DNA of 64,000 nt from CALZIK01 sp945787635 (GCA_947259725.1 CAMYNM010000010.1:62001-126000), one strand, 5' to 3'. Numbered from the stretch's first letter, positions 8,376-16,578 are shown. Notes: a model not told the origin generated them from the letters alone. Numbers and translations: made by a program.

Positions 8376-8882
8376 TTGCTGGCAGATCCTACTGAGACGC
8401 TCGTCCTCGGCATTCGCGCCTGCATGCAGGGCGAGTGGAGAGACGGGCTGACGCACCTGAGCCGGCTCGAACACCAGGAGGCGCACAACGGCCAGTTGCC
8501 TGGACTCTTCTACTCGTATCTCGGGCATGCCGTAGCCCGGTGCGAGGGTCGCAAGCAAGACGGTCTTGCCATGTGTCTGCACGCGGTCGAAATCGAGCCT
8601 TTTCAACCCGCGAACTATCTGAACCTCGCCCGCTCCCATCTCCTCGCTCGCAACCGACGAGAGGCCATCGAGGCACTGCGACGCGGGCTGGCACTCGATC
8701 CGGATCATCGCGGGCTGCTTGCGCTCCAGCGCCGCCTCGGCACCCGGCGCCGGCGGCCCATCCGCTTTCTCGCCAGAGCCAGTGCGCCCAACCGTCTCCT
8801 CGGTCGATTCAGATCCAAGGTTCGGGCGCAGCGCAAGGCGTTTCGACGCAAACGAACTGCAGAAGAAGACGGGCGCCGCTAA
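8376..8882 (+). CDS. TPR-containing protein
   Basis: The 168 residues contain two or three tetratricopeptide-like repeats, such as the segment with NYLNLARSHLLARNRREAIEAL near residues 79-100. The C-terminal tail is very rich in Arg and Lys (residues about 120-168). The likely start is the TTG at 8376, since no ATG is available before residue 16 and a GAAAGGAAAGG stretch lies upstream. TPR proteins mediate protein contacts; the basic tail suggests nucleic-acid or membrane binding. No specific function can be given. Confidence 0.55.
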   Translation: MLADPTETLVLGIRACMQGEWRDGLTHLSRLEHQEAHNGQLPGLFYSYLGHAVARCEGRKQDGLAMCLHAVEIEPFQPANYLNLARSHLLARNRREAIEALRRGLALDPDHRGLLALQRRLGTRRRRPIRFLARASAPNRLLGRFRSKVRAQRKAFRRKRTAEEDGRR

Positions 8883-9163
8883 AAAGCGCCACTAGCCCTG
8901 CGATCTCAGTTGATCGCTTCCTTAGCAACAGAGCCGTACATCTATCTACTGCTGACGTTGCCTTGACGGCGTTGGTCCACACTCTCGGGACCGTGCGACG
9001 TCGGACCAAGCACTCTCTTCGCCCTCTGGCAGAGGATTTCCTCGTGGCTTTGGCGTCACTCGGCCCCGAGCGGGCTCGGGAAGCCTTCGCTTCGACCAGT
9101 CTTCACCACGTGCCCGTTGTCGCCAGCTGCGACGGGCCAGCGCCGGAAAAGCGACCTGAGTCG

Positions 9164-9496
9164 GTGCGGAACAAGGCTCGAAGTGCAGACTCTCCACGAG
9201 CAACCGAATCTCAACTCAACCGGTTCTTTCAGGCGCTCTCGGACGAAACTCGACGAAACATCCTGTGGCTCCTTCGGTCTCGTGAGCGCTGCGTCACGGA
9301 GATCGTAGGCCACTTCGAGCTATCGCAGCCGACGATCTCCCGACACCTCGCGGTTCTCAAGCAAGCCAGGCTCGTGACTGACCGCCGCGAGGGTCAGCGT
9401 GTGTTCTATTGCCTTTCAGGCGACAAATTAGTCCACACGATGAATCAATTCTTTGGCGCGTTCGAAGCCGTCCAACCCATTGGCAACGGCAGCTGA
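9164..9496 (+). CDS. ArsR/SmtB-type winged-helix regulator
   Basis: A compact winged-helix domain is clear: FFQALSDETRRNILWLL, then CVTEIVGHFELSQPTISRHLAVLKQ-like recognition helices, and the wing DRREGQRVFYCL. The usual metal-binding ELCVCDL motif is absent, so it is probably a non-metal ArsR member. The start is uncertain. The GTG at 9164 gives a typical 110 residues; GTG at 9110 or 9044 would add a low-complexity tail. It lies immediately left of the tRNA-Lys-derived repeat, so it marks the outer border of the integration region. Confidence 0.75.
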   Translation: MRNKARSADSPRATESQLNRFFQALSDETRRNILWLLRSRERCVTEIVGHFELSQPTISRHLAVLKQARLVTDRREGQRVFYCLSGDKLVHTMNQFFGAFEAVQPIGNGS

Positions 9497-9555
9497 GAGA
9501 GCCAACCCCTACAGCCCGCGAAAAGCCAGTAAGTGATCGGTCCTTGGGAAGTTTG

Positions 9556-9601
9556 CTTGGTGAGCCGCCAGGGACTCGAACCCCGAACCCGCAGATTAAG
9601 A
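9556..9601 (+). repeat. 46-base copy of the tRNA-Lys 3' half (att site, distal)
   Basis: Bases 9556-9601 are identical to 16470-16515, which cover the anticodon loop to the 3' end of the tRNA-Lys(CTT) gene. Only the 3' part of the tRNA is present here, and it abuts a truncated tyrosine recombinase gene. This is the signature of an attachment site left by an element integrating into a tRNA gene. Confidence 0.85.
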
Positions 9602-9990
9602 TGAAGGCCGTACCGCTGGGAGCCGCGGCCCTGGAGCTGCTCTCCGCACTACCCCGCCACGAGGGCAACCCCTACCTGATTCCCGGTAAGAAGGCCGGCG
9701 CCCACTTGGTCGGCATGCCGAAGATCTGGCAGCGCATCCGAAAGCTGGCGAAGCTCGAGGACGTGCGGCTCCATGATCTGCGGCACAGCTTCGCCAGTGT
9801 CGGCGCCGGCGCCGGCCTCTCGCTCCCGATCATCGGCAAGCTACTGGGCCACACGCAGGCCGCGACAACGCAGCGCTACGCCCACCTCGCAGCCGATCCT
9901 GTGAGGCAGGCAGCCGACAGGATCTCAGGTGAGATCGCAGCAGCGATGAGCGGAAAGGCGAAGGGAGAGGTAACGCCGATCAGACGTTAG
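9601..9990 (+). pseudogene. Tyrosine recombinase, C-terminal fragment (remnant 1)
   Basis: The 129 residues hold the second half of a phage-type integrase catalytic domain: HDLRHSFAS (the HxxR box), then LGHTQAATTQRYAHL with the nucleophile Tyr. The basic tail ends in VTPIRR. The N-terminal arm- and core-binding domains and the first catalytic Arg are missing, so it cannot be active alone. The truncation coincides with the end of the tRNA-Lys-derived repeat, so the coding frame is fused to the att sequence. The open frame continues leftward through the repeat, but that part is antisense tRNA. Confidence 0.85.
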
Positions 9991-10022
9991 AAGCAACTGC
10001 CCCGAGAACCGGGGCCGATCAA

Positions 10023-10418
10023 TCACCAAGCGGAGCCTGGTCAAGCCCGCCAAGGGTCGGGGTGGCAACGACAGCCGAGACTACGGGCACAAGGGCGATG
10101 GCTCTTTCCTGCGTGCCCTCAAGACGCCGCTTCCGGTTTGCTTCTCGCCACATCTGTGCAGGTCGTACCAGGTAACCGTCCCTCGGATTCTGTCTTCATC
10201 TAGAACCTCGGCGGACAGCACCGTGACTTGAACACCGGCCTCGTAGCTCAATGCTCCAAGCACGAATTGGGCTGTCTCTCCGACGTACACTCAGTCCGAG
10301 CCTCGACGAGCAGCCCTGCGATACGGGCGAGACTCGCCCCGAAGGCGCCAGGCGTCTAGAGAATCGTCCTTTCCTGGGACCGGATCTGATTGTTGAGGCT
10401 CAGTCACCAAGCGGAGCC
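10023..10418 (+). repeat. Pair of 15-base direct repeats, TCACCAAGCGGAGCC
   Basis: The exact 15-mer occurs at 10023-10037 and 10404-10418, flanking a possible small gene. Its first eight bases, TCACCAAG, equal the end of tRNA-Lys plus flank as read on the minus strand at the att site. They could be remnants of recombination sites or chance similarity to a short tRNA end. Confidence 0.35.
10081..10290 (-). CDS. Possible small protein, 69 residues
   Basis: I do not recognise a family. The sequence has a beta-rich look, with VTVLSAEVLDEDRIRGTVTWY in the middle and a basic C-terminus. No convincing ribosome binding site precedes the start and no neighbour supports it. It sits between the recombinase remnant and the PilZ gene and is bracketed by two copies of a 15-base repeat. 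It may be a small cargo gene of the island or a chance open frame. Confidence 0.25.
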   Translation of the reverse strand: MYVGETAQFVLGALSYEAGVQVTVLSAEVLDEDRIRGTVTWYDLHRCGEKQTGSGVLRARRKEPSPLCP

Positions 10419-10533
10419 CGGCAGAGGGCGGTCACTCGCGCCACTGGACGCGAGCATTTGGTAACATCTCTTCTGAGCTAGCCGTCGGTGCCATTCGATG
10501 GCCCTGGGAAGCCTCCGAAAGGAGTGCTTGAGA

Positions 10534-11226
10534 GTGGAGAGGCAGAAAATCGTCGTCGTCGGCCGCGACGGCAAGATCCTGGAGCAGCTCGAAGATATCT
10601 TCGCGCAATCCGCGGTCGACGTGCAGGTTGTCGAGGACCCTCAGAATGCTCTGTCGCTGATCGCCAGCTTTCCGCTCGAGCTGGTTCTGGTCGAGCACCC
10701 ACTGCCGGAGGGCTCGGTCGCCGAGTTTGTCGCCGAGGTCTCAGAGAACGCCACCGGCGATCCGAGGATCGTGGTTCTCGCCGACGAGAACGAGCTCGCC
10801 GGGTTGCTCGAGGCCATTGGTGATCGGTTTCCGGTCATCGGGTTCGATGAACCCGCGAGTTTTCAACCTCGGGTAGCCGCACATCTACGTCAGTGGCCGG
10901 TGCGGCCCAGGCGTTTGATGGTGAGGCTGCAAGTGAGGCTCGGAGAGGGGGGCGTCGATCGTCTCGCTCAGACCGAGAACCTCTCCGAGTCGGGTGTCCT
11001 AATTCGCACCAGCGGCCAGCTTCCGGTGGGTAGCAAGGTTGATCTCGAACTCAGCCTGCCGGAGGGCAGCGACCCGGTCCGGGTGAGTGGCAAGGTCGTT
11101 CGCCACGCCGAAACGGGAAGCGACGGCATACTGCGAATGGGCATCGTCTTCGATCGCCTCACTACCGAAGCGGCTCAGCGTCTGCACGAGTACCTGGAAC
11201 GTAGTTTGGCCGGGTCCGTTACTTGA
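10534..11226 (+). CDS. Pseudo-receiver plus PilZ domain protein
   Basis: The 230-residue protein has an N-terminal receiver-like domain (about 1-115) and a C-terminal PilZ domain (about 120-225). In the receiver the phosphorylated Asp is replaced by Glu in LVLVEHPLP, and the usual Lys-Pro becomes DEP, so it is probably not phosphorylated normally. The PilZ part keeps closely spaced arginines (RPRRLMVR) and NLSESG, matching the cyclic-di-GMP-binding RxxxR and [DN]xSxxG motifs. The GTG start at 10534 follows AAAGGAG by nine bases. It is a likely c-di-GMP effector inside the tRNA-Lys island. Confidence 0.75.
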   Translation: MERQKIVVVGRDGKILEQLEDIFAQSAVDVQVVEDPQNALSLIASFPLELVLVEHPLPEGSVAEFVAEVSENATGDPRIVVLADENELAGLLEAIGDRFPVIGFDEPASFQPRVAAHLRQWPVRPRRLMVRLQVRLGEGGVDRLAQTENLSESGVLIRTSGQLPVGSKVDLELSLPEGSDPVRVSGKVVRHAETGSDGILRMGIVFDRLTTEAAQRLHEYLERSLAGSVT

Positions 11227-11747
11227 AGCGGATCGCTCGTGCCGAGGCGCGGGCCGCGTTCTCTGGTGGACGTATACTCTGCGCGACGTCCTTTCGAGAC
11301 CGCTCGTGGCTCGTATTTGTTCTCCTGGTCGTCTTTGCGGTCCCCGGCCGACCCTGCCGGGCTCGGCGCACTCGGCGCCGCTCTTCGACCTGCCCGCGGT
11401 CAGGCCGGCCTCGAGACAGCCGTTCACGAAAGCCACCAAGCGGCACTTGCGGAGCTAGTGCTGTTGCTGTGCGGCAACCGCTGGATGATCCGGCTGTAGC
11501 GCTCCCGCTTGACGAGCCAAGGCCAGAGAGCCTCGGGAGAATCCCCAGAGTGGTCAAACCACCCGTTCTAGGCCCAGGGAGGATGCGGAGATTCGGGGCG
11601 CCTCGCGTCTTTCCGCTCCATCCAACAAAGGAGACGGGTGGCTTGGACTTCCATTCAACGCCGAGAGGCAGTCGCCTGTCAAATAGACTCATACCCATCG
11701 CGCTATTCTCGAACCATCCCTCAGCGTCCCCGAGGCTGCGAGCACCG
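11227..11747. other. Non-coding or decayed stretch inside the island
   Basis: Open frames here are short or low-complexity (Arg/Ser/Pro-rich in one frame) and have no ribosome binding site. The stretch leads into recombinase remnant 2, so it is best read as decayed mobile-element DNA. I see no RNA gene or clear repeat in it. Confidence 0.45.
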
Positions 11748-11867
11748 AGCTACGCGCATCTTGCGGCCGATCCCTTGAACCAGGCAGCCGATCGAATCTC
11801 GAACGAGATTGCGGCTGCGATGAACGGGAAGGCGAAGGGGAGGGTCGCGCCGATCAGAAGCGGTTAG
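11748..11867 (+). pseudogene. Tyrosine recombinase, last 39 residues (remnant 2)
   Basis: The translated end reads SYAHLAADPLNQAAD followed by RISNEIAAAMNGKAKGR and VAPIRSG, parallel to the end of remnant 1. It begins exactly at the catalytic Tyr region and lacks everything before. The bases differ from remnant 1 at many positions, so it comes from a related but distinct integrase rather than from a recent duplication. An exported-protein gene follows 101 bases later. Confidence 0.75.
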
Positions 11868-11968
11868 GGCTGTTCCCGCCGAAAGCAAGGTCTCGGCTTC
11901 GGACAGCTCGATCTTCCCCGTGACGGACCCTCGCCTCGAGCCGTAGGATACTCAGGAAGGGAGTAACG

Positions 11969-12547
11969 ATGTCACATCTTGAACGATCACACCTGCCCCG
12001 CCGATTCTGTCTTGTCTTGCTGCTGGTGGCGGCCGCCTGCGCGCTCGCGGCGCCGCCGGGGGCCGCCGACGAACCACCAGAGCTGGTGGAGGTCGTCAAT
12101 CTGCCCGAGATTCAAACCGTCGATGGGACCATCACTGTACAAGGACCGATCAGCCAAACCCGGCTGGACAACCTGGGGGCCGAAGTCGTCAGCCCGGTGG
12201 CGCCCACGGCCACCACCGACCTTGTTCTTGCCGGCACGCTCAACACCGCTGGGTTCAAAACCGTAGTGTTGAGTCTGGCCGGACACGTAAAGGCCGCGTT
12301 CTACCGACCCGGCCAGGTCGGTGCCGTTCTGGTGCCAGACGTCGAGATCGCTCGAACCGCGTTCCAGGAAGAGGGCCAGCTTCTCTTTCCACTCCATGTG
12401 GACGCGTCCGCCGACGCGGAAGGAGGTGTTTACTTCGCCTCGGACCAACCCATGTTTCCACTCGGCTTCGACCAGTATCTCGTCTACTTCTTCAACACGA
12501 CCGACCGGCCGGCCTCGGTGATGCTCTTCGCCTACCTGGGCAACTGA
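11969..12547 (+). CDS. Exported protein of unknown function
   Basis: The 192 residues start with a signal peptide (RRFCLVLLLVAAACALAAPP) cleaved probably near PGAADE. The mature domain is beta-rich with no cysteine, and no known family is apparent. Segments such as GFKTVVLSLAGHVK and QYLVYFFNTTDRPASVMLFAYLG look like a beta-sandwich. The ATG at 11969 has a GGAAGGGAG ribosome binding site seven bases upstream. It is framed by recombinase remnants 2 and 3, suggesting it is cargo of an integrated element. Confidence 0.65.
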   Translation: MSHLERSHLPRRFCLVLLLVAAACALAAPPGAADEPPELVEVVNLPEIQTVDGTITVQGPISQTRLDNLGAEVVSPVAPTATTDLVLAGTLNTAGFKTVVLSLAGHVKAAFYRPGQVGAVLVPDVEIARTAFQEEGQLLFPLHVDASADAEGGVYFASDQPMFPLGFDQYLVYFFNTTDRPASVMLFAYLGN

Positions 12548-12611
12548 CACTCTGGCGGCCGAAGCGCCGCGGGGCCGTCTTCGAGCGCGTGCTCACGGCA
12601 CTCCGCGGATC

Positions 12612-12785
12612 GGCGCTCCCAATCATCGGCAGACTACTCGGCACACCCAGGCCGCGACAACCCAGCGATACGCGCACCTAGCGCGGCCGATCCTGTGAGG
12701 CAAGCAGCCGATCAGATCTCGGGCGAGATTGCGGGCGGCGATGAACGGACAGGCGAAGGGGAAGGTCGCGCCGATCAGGCGGTAG
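12612..12785 (+). pseudogene. Tyrosine recombinase 3' end, frameshifted (remnant 3)
   Basis: Bases 12612-12785 align with the end of remnant 1 from the LPIIGKLLGHTQ region to the final IRR-stop. One base is missing near 12640, two extra bases occur near 12679 and another extra base near 12737, so the frame is broken three times. It is thus a dead gene end. It diverges from remnants 1 and 2 and is the third such end within 3.2 kb. Confidence 0.75.
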
Positions 12786-12863
12786 GCAAGCCCCTGCGCT
12801 CCGGAGCGCCGAGCGGATCGGACCAGCGATGGGTACGACTGCCGCGGCCGCCGGCCTACGCGC

Positions 12864-13457
12864 TCAGGCCCCGCCCAGCCTACGGTCGACGTAACCCTGC
12901 CAGTCCTCGAGCTCGCGCCGCTTGGCGTCCAGGCGGTTGCGCAGGACGGCGATCTCGTCGTCGAGGGCTCGTAGGCGCTCGGAGCGGACGGCGAGCTCGC
13001 GATCGGCCTGGGCGGTGAAGGCTTCGGCCTGGAGAAGCGATTCGTCGTCGCCGCGGCTTTCGATGTCGGCCAGGTAGGCCTCACGGTTGGATTCGATCTG
13101 GCGCATCGTGTCTTCGATCGCGGCGCGCTCCGATTCGAGACCGTCGAAGCGTTTCTCGAGGTCTGCGGCTTGCGCGGACGAGAGCTCCATGCGCTTCATC
13201 ATCAGGTCGAGACCCTGGGTTTCGGTCACCCGCTCGAGCAGCGACCTGATCTCGTCCAGGGTTGCGTTGAGCTTGGCGAGTTCGCGGGTGAGCTCCGGGG
13301 CTTCAAGGCGCTCGCCGGCCTTGGAAGGCCCGCGGTTTTCGGGCGCTTCGGCCGTCGCTTCGGCCGGTTCGGCCGTCTGGCCGAAGGCCGCGATCGCCAG
13401 AAACAGCGACGCAGCGATGAGGTTCGGGGTGAGACAAGTGACGATTCGATGCCGCAT
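12864..13457 (-). CDS. Exported coiled-coil protein
   Basis: The 197 residues begin with a signal peptide (MRHRIVTCLTPNLIAASLF, cleavage near AFGQTA). An Ala/Glu/Pro-rich spacer follows, then a long coiled coil from about residue 60 to 190 with heptads such as LRALDDEIAVLRNRLDAKR. The start at 13457 is chosen because AAAGGAGCTC lies just upstream; an upstream in-frame ATG at 13481 is not supported. The function is unknown; a periplasmic structural or envelope role is plausible. It is transcribed toward remnant 3. Confidence 0.65.
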   Translation of the reverse strand: MRHRIVTCLTPNLIAASLFLAIAAFGQTAEPAEATAEAPENRGPSKAGERLEAPELTRELAKLNATLDEIRSLLERVTETQGLDLMMKRMELSSAQAADLEKRFDGLESERAAIEDTMRQIESNREAYLADIESRGDDESLLQAEAFTAQADRELAVRSERLRALDDEIAVLRNRLDAKRRELEDWQGYVDRRLGGA

Positions 13458-13690
13458 GTTTGAGCTCCTTTCGCATTGCATCCTCGCACAGCGGGGTTTT
13501 CACCACCGGCCAGGCCCCTCGCGCTCGAAGCCGTCCTAATGGACACACTGCGGTCTCAGCTAGTCACGTCCGAAGATGCGGGGACGGTAGCGGGACGATC
13601 CAGACTGTCGCACCTCAGTGGTCGAGAAAAGAATTGAGCGACCCAGCCCTAGGCGGCGCTTGCCGAACCCATCCCCAGCTCAGGCTCTGC

Positions 13691-16105
13691 TCACTCCGCC
13701 AGGCCCATCGTCTTGAGGAACTTCGGCCAGCGGGGGTCGTCATGGAGGGTCGCGAGGTAAGGGGAGACCTTCATGTCGGCGAGCCCGGGGTCGCGCTGAG
13801 CGTAGGCCCGCTCCAGCCACTCGAACGCCTGGTCCACCTCGCCCTGAAAGGCAGTGACCTCGGCAACCTGGAAGGCGCCGTCGTCTGCCCACTCCTCGAT
13901 TAGCCCGGCGAGCTTCTCGTCCGCCTCCTTACTGCGCCCCAGGGCGTGATACATCAGCGCCAGCCCATAATCGCGCCAGAAAGGGCTGGGCTCCCGCTCC
14001 ACTTCCGCCAGCGCCGCCTCCGGCCGGGACTGCGCCAGGTAGACCAGGCCGAGATTCACATGGGTGGATTCTGCCTCCGGCCGGAGCTCCAGCTCCTTCT
14101 CATACGCCGCCTCTGCCTCGCCCAGACGACCTAGGCGGAAGGACCTCCATCCGAGCCGTCTGTGGGAGTCGGCGTTGAGCGGGTCGAGCTCGACGGCTTG
14201 GCGGGCAAGATCGGCGGCCTCGGCCAGGCGGCCCAGAGAGGCGGCCAAAGCTCCCCTTTGCAGGACGACTGCGGTGTTTGAGGGGTCGAGGGTCAGCGCC
14301 CGCTGAACCGCCTCAGCCGCTCCTACCCAGTCCCAGTCGTAACCTAACTTGATCTCTGCCAGCGCGGCCCACCCCTCGGCCAGGCCCTCGTCCAGCTCGA
14401 TCGCCCGGGTTGCCGCCTCACGCGCCAGTCGGAACCCCTCGGCGAAAGGCAGGTACCCAAAAGCGGCCTGATCGTACCGGACTTGCGCCAGACCGGCCCA
14501 GGCTAGGGCATAGCCGGGATCGAGCGTTAGCGCACGCTCGTAGTAGCCGACTGCCTTCTCGAGACTCTCCTCGTTCCGCCGCTCTGCGAAGAACTTCCCC
14601 TGGAGATAGAGGTTGTAGGCCTCGACGTTCTCGCTCCGTGCCAGCGCAACACTGCCCTCGTCACCGAGCAGGGCAATCTCGAGCGCTCCGACCACCGAGC
14701 GGGCAATCTCGTCTTGCACCGCGAAGATGTCGTCGAGCTCCCGGTCATAGGCATCAGACCAGAGGTGGAAGCCGTCGGCGCCGTTGACGAGCTGAGCGGT
14801 GATCCGCACCCGGTTGCCCGACTTGCGGACGCCGCCCTCGAGGACGCTAGCGACGTTCAGTCTCTCGGCTATCGTCTCGATATCCACGTCCTTGCCCTTG
14901 AAGGAGAACGACGAGGTGCGCGCGGCGACTTTGAGACCCTCGACCTTCGCCAGGACATTCAAGAGCTCTTCGGCCAGTCCGTCGGAGAAGTACTCCTGGT
15001 CCTGCTCTGGGCTCATGTCGGTAAAGGGCAGGACCGCGATCGAGGCGGGGGCAGCCTGGGGTGTGGCCTGCTCGGCCTCTCCCTCGACCGGTGTCCGGGT
15101 TCCGCGACCCAGCCAGAAGGCTGGCGCGATTGCGACGACCAGGGCCGCCACCCCGATCGCAGCCCACAATCCCCGTCGGGATGGAGCCCGGGGCAGGTCG
15201 ACGGCCTCGACGGCGGATGCCCCCGACACGGTCGTGTCCCGCTGCAGCCGCTTGAGATCCGTCTTGAGATCCCGCGCCGACTGGTACCGCAGCGAACGGT
15301 CCTTCTCGAGCGCCTTGTTGAGGATCTGCTCCAGCTGATCCGGCAGCTCTGGGTTCAGACGTACGGGGGCCGTCGGGACCCTATGCAGGATCTGATCGAA
15401 GATCGCCCCTGTGGTGTTGCCCGCGAACGGTTGCTTCCCGGTCGCCATCTCGTAGAGCACCACACCCAGCGAGAACAGGTCCGTCCGCTCGTCCAGCTCC
15501 TCACCCAGCACCTGTTCCGGCGACATGTAGGTGATCGTCCCTATTGCGGTGCCGGTTCTCGTCAATTGCTCGGGGGCCAGCTCGGTCTCGGCCTCTGCCG
15601 CACCCGCCCCGCTCGATATCTTTCGCACCTGATCTTCCGTCACCTTGGCCAGCCCAAAATCGAGCACCTTGACCTCACCGTGGGCTGTCACGAAAAGGTT
15701 TGCCGGTTTGATGTCCCGGTGGATGATCTTCGTCCCATGCGCCGCTTCTAGGGCATCCGCCACCTGGCCGCCGATCCGTGCGATGTCATCCACCGACATC
15801 GGCTGGCCGCGAACCAGGTGCTTGAGCGTCTGGCCGTCCATCACCTCCATGACGATGAAGTAACGACCTCCCTCCTCACCCAACTCGTGAATCGTGCAGA
15901 TGTGGGGGTGGTTGAGCGCTGAGGCCGCGCGCGCCTCCCGCTGGAAACGCGCCAGGGCCTCGCGATCTTCCGCCAGGGTATCCGGCAGAAACTTGAGCGC
16001 CACCTGCCGGCCCAGGATCAGATCCTCAGCCCGGTACACCACGCCCATTCCCCCACCCCCGAGCTTCTCGAGGATCTTATAGTGGGAGACGGTTTGGCCG
16101 ATCAC
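13691..16105 (-). CDS. Membrane-anchored Ser/Thr protein kinase with FlgO-like and TPR domains
   Basis: The 804-residue protein has an N-terminal Hanks-type kinase domain (residues 8-275). It shows the Gly-rich loop LGGGGMGVVY, Lys38, HRDIKPAN at 129-136, DFG at 149-151 and MSPEQ in the activation segment. A single membrane helix lies at about 312-333. Outside follow a FlgO/TolB-N-like domain (about 355-475, starting SIAVLPFTDMSPEQ) and an array of TPRs to the C-terminus. This architecture is very common in Acidobacteriota. The kinase would be cytoplasmic and the TPR region periplasmic. It is the gene nearest to tRNA-Lys and could be cargo or host. Confidence 0.93.
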   Translation of the reverse strand: MIGQTVSHYKILEKLGGGGMGVVYRAEDLILGRQVALKFLPDTLAEDREALARFQREARAASALNHPHICTIHELGEEGGRYFIVMEVMDGQTLKHLVRGQPMSVDDIARIGGQVADALEAAHGTKIIHRDIKPANLFVTAHGEVKVLDFGLAKVTEDQVRKISSGAGAAEAETELAPEQLTRTGTAIGTITYMSPEQVLGEELDERTDLFSLGVVLYEMATGKQPFAGNTTGAIFDQILHRVPTAPVRLNPELPDQLEQILNKALEKDRSLRYQSARDLKTDLKRLQRDTTVSGASAVEAVDLPRAPSRRGLWAAIGVAALVVAIAPAFWLGRGTRTPVEGEAEQATPQAAPASIAVLPFTDMSPEQDQEYFSDGLAEELLNVLAKVEGLKVAARTSSFSFKGKDVDIETIAERLNVASVLEGGVRKSGNRVRITAQLVNGADGFHLWSDAYDRELDDIFAVQDEIARSVVGALEIALLGDEGSVALARSENVEAYNLYLQGKFFAERRNEESLEKAVGYYERALTLDPGYALAWAGLAQVRYDQAAFGYLPFAEGFRLAREAATRAIELDEGLAEGWAALAEIKLGYDWDWVGAAEAVQRALTLDPSNTAVVLQRGALAASLGRLAEAADLARQAVELDPLNADSHRRLGWRSFRLGRLGEAEAAYEKELELRPEAESTHVNLGLVYLAQSRPEAALAEVEREPSPFWRDYGLALMYHALGRSKEADEKLAGLIEEWADDGAFQVAEVTAFQGEVDQAFEWLERAYAQRDPGLADMKVSPYLATLHDDPRWPKFLKTMGLAE

Positions 16106-16469
16106 GGCGAAGTCCAGGGTCAGGCCAGGAGGCGCCGAAGTCCAAGGTCGAAGTTCATTCTACGGCACGAAGTCGCGGTGAAGCGCTTCACCCGACGACC
16201 GCCCGGGGATCTGGCGCGACGGACCGGCCGGTAGGCCGTCCCAGCTACCCGCCGCGGTGAGCTGGCACCTTTTGGGACGAAAGGCGCCACGTTGCGATCA
16301 GCCGGACCTTCGCTTCGGGGACACCCGAGCCGGCTAAGGCCACGCCCAATGCAGCACCCTCGACCCAGGACCAAGCCTCAAAGTGGTAACTCTGGGGTAA
16401 CTCTTGCCGACACGACGCTCGGCCAGCCGGCCCTCTGACCGTTATAAGCTGCTGATAGTAAAAGGTTTA
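16106..16469. other. Gene-free stretch next to tRNA-Lys with paired 9-base repeats
   Basis: No gene is supported here; the frames leading into the att site are full of stops. GGTAACTCT occurs twice, at 16385-16393 and 16396-16404. The copies are 11 bases apart, one helical turn, and lie about 70 bases from the att core. This is what integrase arm-type binding sites look like, though no protein is at hand to test it. Confidence 0.4.
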
Positions 16470-16515
16470 CTTGGTGAGCCGCCAGGGACTCGAACCCCGA
16501 ACCCGCAGATTAAGA
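16470..16515 (-). repeat. 46-base att repeat, tRNA-Lys copy (proximal)
   Basis: This is the second member of the 46-base identical pair (with 9556-9601). It spans U33 of the anticodon loop through the encoded CCA end plus two flanking bases of tRNA-Lys. An integrating element restoring the tRNA 3' end would leave exactly this arrangement. Confidence 0.85.
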
Positions 16516-16547
16516 GTCTGCTGCTCTGCCAGTTGAGCTAGCGGCCC
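16472..16547 (-). tRNA. tRNA-Lys (anticodon CTT), CCA encoded
   Basis: The 76-base complement starts GGGCCGC and ends GCGGCTC-A-CCA, with one G-T wobble in the acceptor. The D-arm is GCTCAACTGGCAGAGC, the anticodon stem GCAGA/TCTGC with loop CTCTTAA, and the T-arm GGGGTTCGAGTCCC. All arms are complete. Its 3' half is the attachment site of the island on its downstream side. Confidence 0.96.
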
Positions 16548-16578
16548 CGAAAGGGGTGCTCCCGAAGGAGCGGCCGGT

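Noticed and set aside
8435..9163. Long reading frame upstream of the ArsR-type domain
   Set aside because: The upstream part is Arg/Ser/Pro-rich, overlaps the TPR gene and has no start signal. Only the part from about 9164 looks like protein.
9409..9600. Leftward extension of the integrase fragment
   Set aside because: It runs antisense through the tRNA-Lys-derived repeat and into the ArsR gene, so it is not integrase.
11223..11747. Frame preceding recombinase remnant 2
   Set aside because: Low-complexity basic residues, no ribosome binding site and no integrase similarity until the final 39 codons.
12548..12863. Working gene around recombinase remnant 3
   Set aside because: Three frame disruptions relative to remnant 1 leave no continuous frame.
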